This document shows, in pieces, positions 53,941-61,162 of a stretch of 64,000 nt of DNA. The notes under the pieces are model-generated. The model saw only the letters and a list, made by a program, of their open reading frames with translations. It made no database searches and was not told the DNA's origin. Position 1 is the first letter of the stretch. Every line of letters starts with the position of its first letter. The translations under genes and the position numbers were made by a program. Origin of the DNA: Reyranella sp. (lineage in GTDB: Bacteria; Pseudomonadota; Alphaproteobacteria; Reyranellales; Reyranellaceae); the NCBI GenBank assembly GCA_019750135.1, contig JAIEOV010000063.1, positions 1 to 64,000 on the forward strand, read 5' to 3'.

Positions 53941-54990
53941 ATGTTGATCGACGGTCTGCAGTGCGGCCACTTCACCCGGGACACCTTCAGCGAGCTGCGC
54001 AAGGCCGATGTGGGCGCGGTGACGGTGACCTGCGGCTTCTGGGAGGGCACGGTCGAATCGCTCGATTCCATCGCCCGCTGGCGCGACCTGGTGAACGCCA
54101 ACAAAGACCTGGTGGCGATCGCGACGACCGTGAAGGAGATCGAGGCGATCGCCGCTTCCGGTCGCACCGCCATCATCCTGGGTTTCCAGAATTCCAACCT
54201 GCTGGAGGGCCGCATCCGCTTCGTCGAGCTGTTCGCCGAGCTCGGCGTGCGCGCCATCCAGCTCACCTACAACAACCAGAATGAGCTCGGCGGCAGCTGC
54301 TACGAGGATGAAGATTCCGGTTTGTCGCGCACCGGCAAAGAAATCGTGCGCGAGATGAACCGCACCGGCATCCTGGTCGACCTCAGCCACGTCGGCAATC
54401 GCACGACCAAGGATGCGATCATCCATTCCGAGAAGCCGGTCGCGGTGACGCATGCCAACCCGGACAGCCTGTTCCCGCACAAGCGCAACAAGACCGACGA
54501 CGTCCTGAAGGTGCTGGCCGAGAAGGGCGGCGTGCTGGGCTGCGCCACCTACCGCAACATCACCGGCGACCACTACTGCAGCTCGCTCAGGAACTGGTGC
54601 GAGATGGTCGCCAAGAGCGTCGACATCATGGGCATCGACCATGTCGGCATCGGCACCGACCGCAGCCACAACTTCACCAAGCCGGACTACGACTGGATGC
54701 GCATGGGCCGCTGGACGCGCGGTATCGACTACGGCGCGGCGTCGGCGGCGCGGCCCGGCAAGGCGCCGCCGCCGGCTTGGTTCCAGGAGGTCCATCACCT
54801 CGGCCTGCTGCCGGGCGGGCTGAAGGAAGTCGGCTTCAACGCGGCAGAGGTCGAGAAGATCACCAGCGGCAACTGGCTGCGTCTCTACGGCGAGGTATTC
54901 GGCGCCGCCGAGCAGGTCCGGGAAGCGCGGCTCGAGTTCGTGCAGACCGACCCGATCCTCGCCACCACGCCGCGGGCTGCTGCGTCGTGA
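53941..54990 (+). CDS. membrane dipeptidase (peptidase M19)-like protein
   Basis: A 349-residue M19 barrel protein. Family parts are VRAIQLTYNNQNELGGSCYE, VDLSHVGNRT, VAVTHANPDSL and GIDHVGIGTDRSHNF. The N-terminal metal motif that normally reads DGHxD is replaced by IDGLQCGHF, so one zinc site may be changed. It has no signal peptide. The gene may work on the same substrate as the amidohydrolase it overlaps. Confidence 0.85.
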   Translation: MLIDGLQCGHFTRDTFSELRKADVGAVTVTCGFWEGTVESLDSIARWRDLVNANKDLVAIATTVKEIEAIAASGRTAIILGFQNSNLLEGRIRFVELFAELGVRAIQLTYNNQNELGGSCYEDEDSGLSRTGKEIVREMNRTGILVDLSHVGNRTTKDAIIHSEKPVAVTHANPDSLFPHKRNKTDDVLKVLAEKGGVLGCATYRNITGDHYCSSLRNWCEMVAKSVDIMGIDHVGIGTDRSHNFTKPDYDWMRMGRWTRGIDYGAASAARPGKAPPPAWFQEVHHLGLLPGGLKEVGFNAAEVEKITSGNWLRLYGEVFGAAEQVREARLEFVQTDPILATTPRAAAS

Positions 54991-55964
54991 GTCCGGCAGG
55001 TGAGGAGCGCATCGCGCTCGACATCCATGCCCATCTGGCGCCGGTACTGAAGGACCGCATCGGCGGCATCGCCGGCGTGAGCTGGAACGACACTGACGGC
55101 ACGATGACCATCGACGGCTACACCCTTGCCGCCAAGTCGGTCTATCGGCCCGAGGCGCTGATCGCCTGGATGGACGAGCATCGGGTGGAGCGCGCCTGGA
55201 TCTCGATCCCGCCGCCGCTCTATCGCCTTGGGCTCGACGCGCAAGCGACGAAGACGTGGGTGCTCTACGCCAATGACGGCCTCGATGCGCTCGCCGCCAG
55301 GTTCCCCGAGCGCCTGTCGCCGCTCTATCACCTGCCGGTGACGCAGCCGGCGCTGGCTGCAGAGATCGTGGCGAGCCGGGCCAGGACCAGCCGGCCGCGC
55401 TTTGCCATGCCGGCGGGCTCGCAGGACCATAAGGTGATCCTGTCGGACGCTGCCTTCGCGCCGCTCTGGACGGCGCTCAATGCCGCGCGGGCGTTCCTGT
55501 TCCTGCATCCCTGCAAGGGCTGCGATCCGCGCTACGAGCCGTTCTATCTGCACAACCTTTTGGGCAGCCCCGTCGAGACGGCGCTGGCCGCGGCTCACCT
55601 CGCGATGTCGGGCATCCTCGAACGGCATCCCGACATGACGGTCTGCCTCGCCCATGCCGGCGGCGCCTCTGGCGCGGTCGCCGGCCGCCTCGAGCGCGGG
55701 CAGGTCACGGGCCGGCCGGGCGCCGACACGGGCGCCGAGAAGCCGCGCCTTGCCTTCAAGCGCTTCTGCGTCGACTGCATCGCCCACGATGCCGATGCGC
55801 TGAAGCTCGCCGCCGCGATGCACGGGCAGGATCACATCCTGTTCGGCTCGGACTGGCCGTTCTCCATGGGCCTGCCCGATCCGCACAAGCAGCTCGCCGA
55901 TACCGACGCCGCGCTGCGCCGGCTGATCTTCCAGGACAATCCCCGCCGCTTCCTCGACGGCTGA
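54987..55964 (+). CDS. amidohydrolase family 2 (ACMSD-like) protein
   Basis: A 325-residue amidohydrolase barrel. Metal-site residues are in LDIHAHLAPVL (HxH), FLHPCKG and CLAHAGG, and HILFGSDWPFSMG carries the final Asp. The start is a GTG overlapping the dipeptidase stop (GTGA). Relatives decarboxylate or hydrolyse aromatic and carboxymuconate compounds. It is the last gene of the 48745-55964 run. Confidence 0.9.
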   Translation: MSPAGEERIALDIHAHLAPVLKDRIGGIAGVSWNDTDGTMTIDGYTLAAKSVYRPEALIAWMDEHRVERAWISIPPPLYRLGLDAQATKTWVLYANDGLDALAARFPERLSPLYHLPVTQPALAAEIVASRARTSRPRFAMPAGSQDHKVILSDAAFAPLWTALNAARAFLFLHPCKGCDPRYEPFYLHNLLGSPVETALAAAHLAMSGILERHPDMTVCLAHAGGASGAVAGRLERGQVTGRPGADTGAEKPRLAFKRFCVDCIAHDADALKLAAAMHGQDHILFGSDWPFSMGLPDPHKQLADTDAALRRLIFQDNPRRFLDG

Positions 55965-55968
55965 TCGC

Positions 55969-56766
55969 CTACGACGTCAGCTTGGTGTGTGTGGCGACGG
56001 GGTGGATGCGCAGCCGCTGCGCCAGCTTGACGTTGGCACGCGCCTCCATGCCCAGCCAGGCGCGCAGCTGCGGCGACAGCGCGTCCACCGTCTCGGGCGA
56101 CAGGCTCGCGTTCCAATTCTGCTGCTGGCGGATGAACGAGCGCGAGTAGTAGCCGAACAGCAGCGCCCGCTCGCGGTCCTTCGAGACGTTGGCGCCCGAG
56201 GTGTGCCACAGCCGGCCGTCCATGACGACGAACGATCCAGCTGACGCCTTGAAGGGCACCATTCGGGCGCGTGCGTCCGGCGGCAGGTCCGCCGCCCGCT
56301 GGATCTTGTGGCTGCCCGGCAGGTAGCGCGTCGCGCCGTTCTCCTCGTCGACGTCGTTCAGGCACCAGATGATGTTGATGCTCCAGGGCTGGAACCACGG
56401 CTCGGGCACGACGATGCCCTGGTCGGAATGCAGCTCCATCGACTGGCTGCCCGGTAGCGCGATGTTCGCCGTGAAGTTGGAGATCAGGAAGTCCGAGGTC
56501 AGCAGGGTGCTGACGAACTCGATCGCCGTCGGATGCTGGATCAGCTCGCGGAAGATCGCATCGCGCTCCAGGAGATAGAAAACGCGGACATTGTGCTCGT
56601 TGGGATCGAGGCCGATCTGCCGCGTCGGCACGCCTAAGCGGTCGCTCTCCTGCGCTGCAGCCCACAGGCGCTCGCGGACGCGCTCGGTCTCTGCCGCTGT
56701 GAGTACGCCCGGGACGACGCAGCATCCCTCGTCGAGCAGTTGGCGCTTCATGTCTTCGCGGGTCAT
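55969..56766 (-). CDS. phytanoyl-CoA dioxygenase-family protein (second of pair)
   Basis: A 265-residue Fe(II)/2-oxoglutarate dioxygenase fold. The metal triad is visible as HSD in MELHSDQGIVVPEPW and the distal His in GRLWHTSGANV, with a following arginine region (KDRERALLFGYYSRSF). The substrate is unknown. It is 14 bases downstream of a paralogue on the same strand. Confidence 0.88.
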   Translation of the reverse strand: MTREDMKRQLLDEGCCVVPGVLTAAETERVRERLWAAAQESDRLGVPTRQIGLDPNEHNVRVFYLLERDAIFRELIQHPTAIEFVSTLLTSDFLISNFTANIALPGSQSMELHSDQGIVVPEPWFQPWSINIIWCLNDVDEENGATRYLPGSHKIQRAADLPPDARARMVPFKASAGSFVVMDGRLWHTSGANVSKDRERALLFGYYSRSFIRQQQNWNASLSPETVDALSPQLRAWLGMEARANVKLAQRLRIHPVATHTKLTS

Positions 56767-56780
56767 TGCGGCCTCCCCCT

Positions 56781-57563
56781 TCACGCCGGCGACTTGCCGT
56801 TGACCAGCCCGAGCCCTTCCGTCCGGTAGCCCAGCAGCACCAGCATCTCGTCGGACGCGAATTGCCGGACGGCGGGATTGAGCGACAGGAACCAGTTCTC
56901 CTGCTGGCGATAGATCGGCCGCGTGTACCAGGCAAAGATGCCGGCGCGGCGCTGGGCCTCGGTCCGGTTGTTGCCCGTCTTGTGCCAGACGCGGCTCTCC
57001 ATGACGATGATCGAGCCGGCCGGCGCTTCGAGCGCCACGCTGTCCTTGGCCGCCTCGTCGGGCGTGGGCTTGCGGTTGAGGCGATGGCTGCCCGGCACGA
57101 TGCGCGTGGCGCCGTTCGCTTCGGTGAAGTCGTCGATGCACCAGGCCACGTTGACGCCCTGCGGGTTGGCCGGCCACGGCTCGGGCACGAAGATCTGGTC
57201 GGCATGCAGGACCATCTCGCCGCCGCCCGGCCCGGTGATGTTGGCCGAGATGTTGCCCAGAAGCGCCGGCCAGCCGATGGTCGATTTCACCAGCCCGAGC
57301 GCCAGCGGGTCCTCGACCAGGTCGGCGAAGACCGGGTCGCGGCTGAGCACGTTCCAGACGCGTTGATTGGTCTCGTCGTGCGCATAGTCGAGCCGGAACT
57401 TCTGCTCGCGGCCGCGCGCCCTGTCCTCGCTCGCCGCGCGATAGAGGGCTTCCCGCACGCGTTCGAGACGCGACGCCGGCAGCACATCGGGCACGATGCA
57501 GAAGCCGAACGCCTCGATGTCCTTCGCTGCCTGGGTGGCTTGCCGTGTCGGTCTGGGCAGCAT
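56781..57563 (-). CDS. phytanoyl-CoA dioxygenase-family protein (first of pair)
   Basis: A 260-residue paralogue of the gene at 55969. The metal triad is HAD in MVLHADQIFVPEPW and the distal histidine in SRVWHKTGNN. Both proteins share PEPW, GATR-x-x-PGSH and RQQ-x-NW, so the pair probably arose by duplication. It is not certain that they share substrates. Confidence 0.88.
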   Translation of the reverse strand: MLPRPTRQATQAAKDIEAFGFCIVPDVLPASRLERVREALYRAASEDRARGREQKFRLDYAHDETNQRVWNVLSRDPVFADLVEDPLALGLVKSTIGWPALLGNISANITGPGGGEMVLHADQIFVPEPWPANPQGVNVAWCIDDFTEANGATRIVPGSHRLNRKPTPDEAAKDSVALEAPAGSIIVMESRVWHKTGNNRTEAQRRAGIFAWYTRPIYRQQENWFLSLNPAVRQFASDEMLVLLGYRTEGLGLVNGKSPA

Positions 57564-57638
57564 TGCGTCCTCCCGAATGGGAGCGAGCGTAGAGAGCCGA
57601 TGGCCGCCGCGCCATCGACCGGTTTCGCCTGAAGGATG

Positions 57639-58517
57639 TCAGCCGGACGGAATCAACGTCACGGCGACGCCGTAGGAGTGCGAATCGCCGCCCAGGATGA
57701 CGCCGCGCAACGGGCTGACGTCGGAGAAGTCGCGGCCCCAGGCGACGGCGACATGGTCCTCTTTCGCCACCAGGTCGTTGGTCGGGTCGAGATGGACCCA
57801 GCCCGCTTCCTCGCCGCACCACACGGCGACCCAGGCGTGGCTGGCGTCGGCGCCGCGTAGGACCATCTCTTCCTTGGAGTGGACGGTGCGGATGTAGCCC
57901 GAGACGTAGGCGGCGGCGAGGCCGTGCGCGCGCAGGGCGGCGATCTCGACGTGGGCGAAGTCCTGGCAGACACCCGCCTTGCCGGCGAAGACCTCGGCCA
58001 ACGGCGTGCTGATGTCGGTGGCGCCGGGATGGTATTCGAAGTCCTTCTTGATGCGCGAGGTGAGCTCGCGCGCCGCGTCGAGGATCGGCCGGCCGGGCTG
58101 CAACGATTGGGCGCCATAGGCCTTCAGCGCCTCGACGGCCGGCACCAGCGGCGATTCGTGGACGAATTCGCTCGCCTCGACCGAGACGGGAAAGCCGTTG
58201 CCGTTGAGGGACGCGCGCGCGTCTTCCCAGGCCGGCGTCGAGGCCGGCGGCGGCGGATCGGGGAAGCGCACGTCGACGGTCGCGCGCACCTCAATGTCGA
58301 AGCGGCTGTGCGGCTTGTCGAGGCGATAGATGTCGATGTTGTTGCCGAAATGGTCGATGTGCTGCACCGCCAGCGCCGGGATGGGGCTGGTCTCGATGTT
58401 GATCGCGCTGACCGTCTGGCCGGGAAAGGCGCGGGCGCGCAGATGGGCGATGTGCTGCGCCGAATCGACGATGCTGGCGTAGGTGTAGGACGTGCGGTGG
58501 GAGAGCAGGTACTTCAT
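57639..58517 (-). CDS. transglutaminase-like protease with N-terminal DUF domain
   Basis: A 292-residue cytoplasmic transglutaminase-like protein. The N-terminal beta domain (MKYLLSHRTSYTYASIVDSAQH) is the bacterial transglutaminase-like N-terminal module. The catalytic triad is visible as Cys in GVCQDFAHVEI, His in ASHAWVAVW and Asp in HLDPTNDLVA. It is ten bases from the ATP-grasp gene and belongs to the peptide-ligation cassette. Confidence 0.9.
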   Translation of the reverse strand: MKYLLSHRTSYTYASIVDSAQHIAHLRARAFPGQTVSAINIETSPIPALAVQHIDHFGNNIDIYRLDKPHSRFDIEVRATVDVRFPDPPPPASTPAWEDARASLNGNGFPVSVEASEFVHESPLVPAVEALKAYGAQSLQPGRPILDAARELTSRIKKDFEYHPGATDISTPLAEVFAGKAGVCQDFAHVEIAALRAHGLAAAYVSGYIRTVHSKEEMVLRGADASHAWVAVWCGEEAGWVHLDPTNDLVAKEDHVAVAWGRDFSDVSPLRGVILGGDSHSYGVAVTLIPSG

Positions 58518-58527
58518 GCCGCTCCTC

Positions 58528-61026
58528 CTAGGCCGTCGACGAGCCGACGGCCTGCGCCGCCGGCACGTGCGAGAAATAAGCTCTCGTGATCGCCTCGGAC
58601 AGGCCGTCGAGCCGGCGGTCGGTTTCGTCGGCGAGGTCGCGCAGCAGGGCGAGAGCCAGCCCCTCGTGGCGCCACACCTGCTCGTCGCCGGCGAACTGCT
58701 TCACGGCAGAGGTGAGGTCATGGTCGAGCGTCGACGGCAGTGCCGGCACGCGCGTGCCCGAGACTCGCGCGAGATAGTCGAGATGGCCTTCGATGGCGCG
58801 CAGCTGGAAGGCGAGCGAGCGCGGGTTGCTGTCGTCGAGCATCACCAGGTCGAGCACCGGCGCCGGCTGGAGCTGTCCGAGATAGCGCGTGCGATAGGTG
58901 ATGGTGCTGTCGCAGAGTTCCAGCGCCACCCACATCGCCGCTTCCCAGTCGATCGGCGACTGGGCGAACGGTCCGAGTGCGCCCGTCACGACGAACTGCG
59001 CGCGTTCGATGCGGCGCCCGAGGTCGAGGAAACGCCAGCCCGTGCCGCGCGTCATGTTCTCCTGGGCAAGCCCCGACAGGATGGCGACGAACTGCACGAT
59101 CTCGTCGAGGGCTGCGAGCAGCGGATCGAGCTGGCCGCGCGTCGCCAGCAGGCGCTGGCGGACCTCGGCCATCACCGGCCCGGCCGCCGTGATCATGTCG
59201 ACCGAAAAGCGCTCGCGCATGGAGCTGGTGAGCCGCTGGATCGCATCGAGCACGGTGATCAGGCCGCGATTGTCTGCAGCCACGGCGGCGAGGCCCTGCT
59301 GGAAGGCAGCGTTCTCCGGCGCCGAGAGGGCGGACGACTGGTCCATCAGGTTGGCCTCGCTCAGCAGGCGGCCGAGCAGGCGCAGCTCGAGGGCGTCGCG
59401 CGGACTGACTGCGCCCGTCGCCACCTTGGTCGCCGTGGTGCGCAGCAGGCGGGCATCGCAGTCGAGGCGCTCGATGTAGCGGCCGAGCCAGAAGAGGTTG
59501 TCGGCGACGCGGCTCTGCAGGTCCGCCCCGCCGCGCTCGACCGATAGCTGATGGAAGCGCCGAGACGACGGCAGCTGCACGTCGGCCGCGTCCTCGGCCA
59601 GCACCCAGACGTCCTTCAGCGTGCCATTCAGGCGGCCGAGCGAGCGCAGGCAGGTGTCGCCCAACGGCTCGCGCGCCAGGCCGCCCGGCAGCACGCGGTA
59701 GGAGGCCCCCTCGGCGCTCACGAACACGCGCAGCACCATGGCGGCCGGGGCGAGGTTGCTGCCGTCCCACTTCGGGCTGAGCGAGGGCATCACCGGATAC
59801 TGCGCCACGAAGTGGCCCGGCTGGGCGCGGATGCGCTCTTCCAGCGCCTTGCGCTCGGCTGGGTCCAGCATGCCGACGACGATCGGCTCGCGGTCGGCCT
59901 CCAGGCACGGCCGCACGATCATCAGGTCGAGGTTGGCCAACGCAAAGGTGAGCGCCGCGGGCTCGCCCAGCCACCAGACGTCGACCGACGGCAGTTGCAA
60001 TGGCTGGCCGAGCAGCTTCTCGCTCAGCCGCTCGAGGAACGGCATCATGGCCGGCGTTTCAACCAAGCCAGAGCCCAGTGCATTGGCGAGCGAGATCGTG
60101 CCCTCGCGCGTGGTCTCGACCAGGCCGGTGATGCCGAGGGCGGAATCAGCGCGCAACTCGAGCGGGTCGGCGAACGCGCTGTCGAGCCGGCGCAGCAGGA
60201 CGTGCACCGGCCGCAGGCCGGCCAGGGTCTTGATCGAGACCTCGCCGTCGCGCGTCACCAGGTCGCCGCCTTCGACCAGGGGCACGCCCAGCATGCGCGA
60301 GAGATAGACATGCTCGAAATAGGTCGCCGACAGCGAGCCCGGCGTCAGCACGGCCATGTTGGGCTGCGCCACGCCGGTCGGCGCCATGGCGAGCAGCGCG
60401 TCGTGCCAGTGGTCGACGAATGGCCGCAGGTGTCGCACCGGGATGGAGCGGAAGGCCTCGGGCAGGCTTCGCGCCAGCACGCGCCGCATCTCGATGGCAT
60501 AGCCGATGCCCGACGGCACTTCGGTGTGGTCGGCCAGCACGTGCCAGCGGCCGCTGCTCAGCCGCACCAGGTCGACGGCGTAATGGGAGAGATATCGCGT
60601 CGGCGCCTTGCCGTCGGTGACGCGGCAGGGCCGCTGGAAGTGCCGGTTGGCATGGACCAGCATCGGCGGCAGCAGGCGGTCGTTCAAAACGGTCTGCGGG
60701 CCGTAGAGATCGGCCAGCGCGGCGTCGAGCAGTTGGGCGCGCTGGATGACGCCGCTTTCGATCTGGGACCATTCGTCGGGCGTGATGACGAAGGGCAGCG
60801 GGTCGAACGTCCAGCGCGGCGCGCCGCGGTCGTCGAGCAGGTTGACCGTGGCGCCGGATTCCTCGAGCTGGCGGCGCGCGCTCTCGACACGCTCGCCCAG
60901 TCCCCCGGGCAGCGCGCGAATGATGCTTAAGATGCCTTGCCAGTGATAGCGGATCGACTTCTGGCCGGTGACCAGCTCGTCATATGCGCTTGCCGGCGAG
61001 GATGAGAGGCCGCGCAAAGACTCCAT
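58528..61026 (-). CDS. circularly permuted ATP-grasp and alpha-E domain fusion protein
   Basis: An 832-residue fusion. The N-terminal two thirds are a circularly permuted ATP-grasp ligase domain (RLSSGRWHVLADHTEVPSGIGYAIEMRRVL, then a GLRPVHVLLRRLDSAF region). The C-terminal third is the helical alpha-E domain (NLFWLGRYIERLDCDARLLRT, EAAMWVALELCDSTITYR). Published comparative work predicts that such proteins add amino acids to a peptide or protein, with transglutaminase-like partners processing the product. The product has not been identified. The N-terminal methionine has no strong ribosome-binding site. Confidence 0.9.
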   Translation of the reverse strand: MESLRGLSSSPASAYDELVTGQKSIRYHWQGILSIIRALPGGLGERVESARRQLEESGATVNLLDDRGAPRWTFDPLPFVITPDEWSQIESGVIQRAQLLDAALADLYGPQTVLNDRLLPPMLVHANRHFQRPCRVTDGKAPTRYLSHYAVDLVRLSSGRWHVLADHTEVPSGIGYAIEMRRVLARSLPEAFRSIPVRHLRPFVDHWHDALLAMAPTGVAQPNMAVLTPGSLSATYFEHVYLSRMLGVPLVEGGDLVTRDGEVSIKTLAGLRPVHVLLRRLDSAFADPLELRADSALGITGLVETTREGTISLANALGSGLVETPAMMPFLERLSEKLLGQPLQLPSVDVWWLGEPAALTFALANLDLMIVRPCLEADREPIVVGMLDPAERKALEERIRAQPGHFVAQYPVMPSLSPKWDGSNLAPAAMVLRVFVSAEGASYRVLPGGLAREPLGDTCLRSLGRLNGTLKDVWVLAEDAADVQLPSSRRFHQLSVERGGADLQSRVADNLFWLGRYIERLDCDARLLRTTATKVATGAVSPRDALELRLLGRLLSEANLMDQSSALSAPENAAFQQGLAAVAADNRGLITVLDAIQRLTSSMRERFSVDMITAAGPVMAEVRQRLLATRGQLDPLLAALDEIVQFVAILSGLAQENMTRGTGWRFLDLGRRIERAQFVVTGALGPFAQSPIDWEAAMWVALELCDSTITYRTRYLGQLQPAPVLDLVMLDDSNPRSLAFQLRAIEGHLDYLARVSGTRVPALPSTLDHDLTSAVKQFAGDEQVWRHEGLALALLRDLADETDRRLDGLSEAITRAYFSHVPAAQAVGSSTA

Positions 61027-61110
61027 GGGCCCGCGGGAGAAGTGACAGGAGGGACTAAACTCGCATGCGGCGGAGACGGGGTCTACCGGGGCTCACGGCG
61101 TCTCATGATC

Positions 61111-61145
61111 TCCTCCCCCGTAAGACGGGTCATACGGGGGAAGGA
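61111..61145. repeat. hairpin between the ligase genes
   Basis: TCCTCCCCCGTA and TACGGGGGAAGGA are near-perfect inverted arms around a ten-base loop. They lie in the 136-base gap between the DUF2126 gene stop and the ATP-grasp gene start on the minus strand. The CTCCCCC/GGGGGAAG composition matches the other CTCCCC-type repeats in this window. It could set the ratio of the two transcripts. Confidence 0.6.
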
Positions 61146-61162
61146 AAAGAGAGGTGGGGGTC

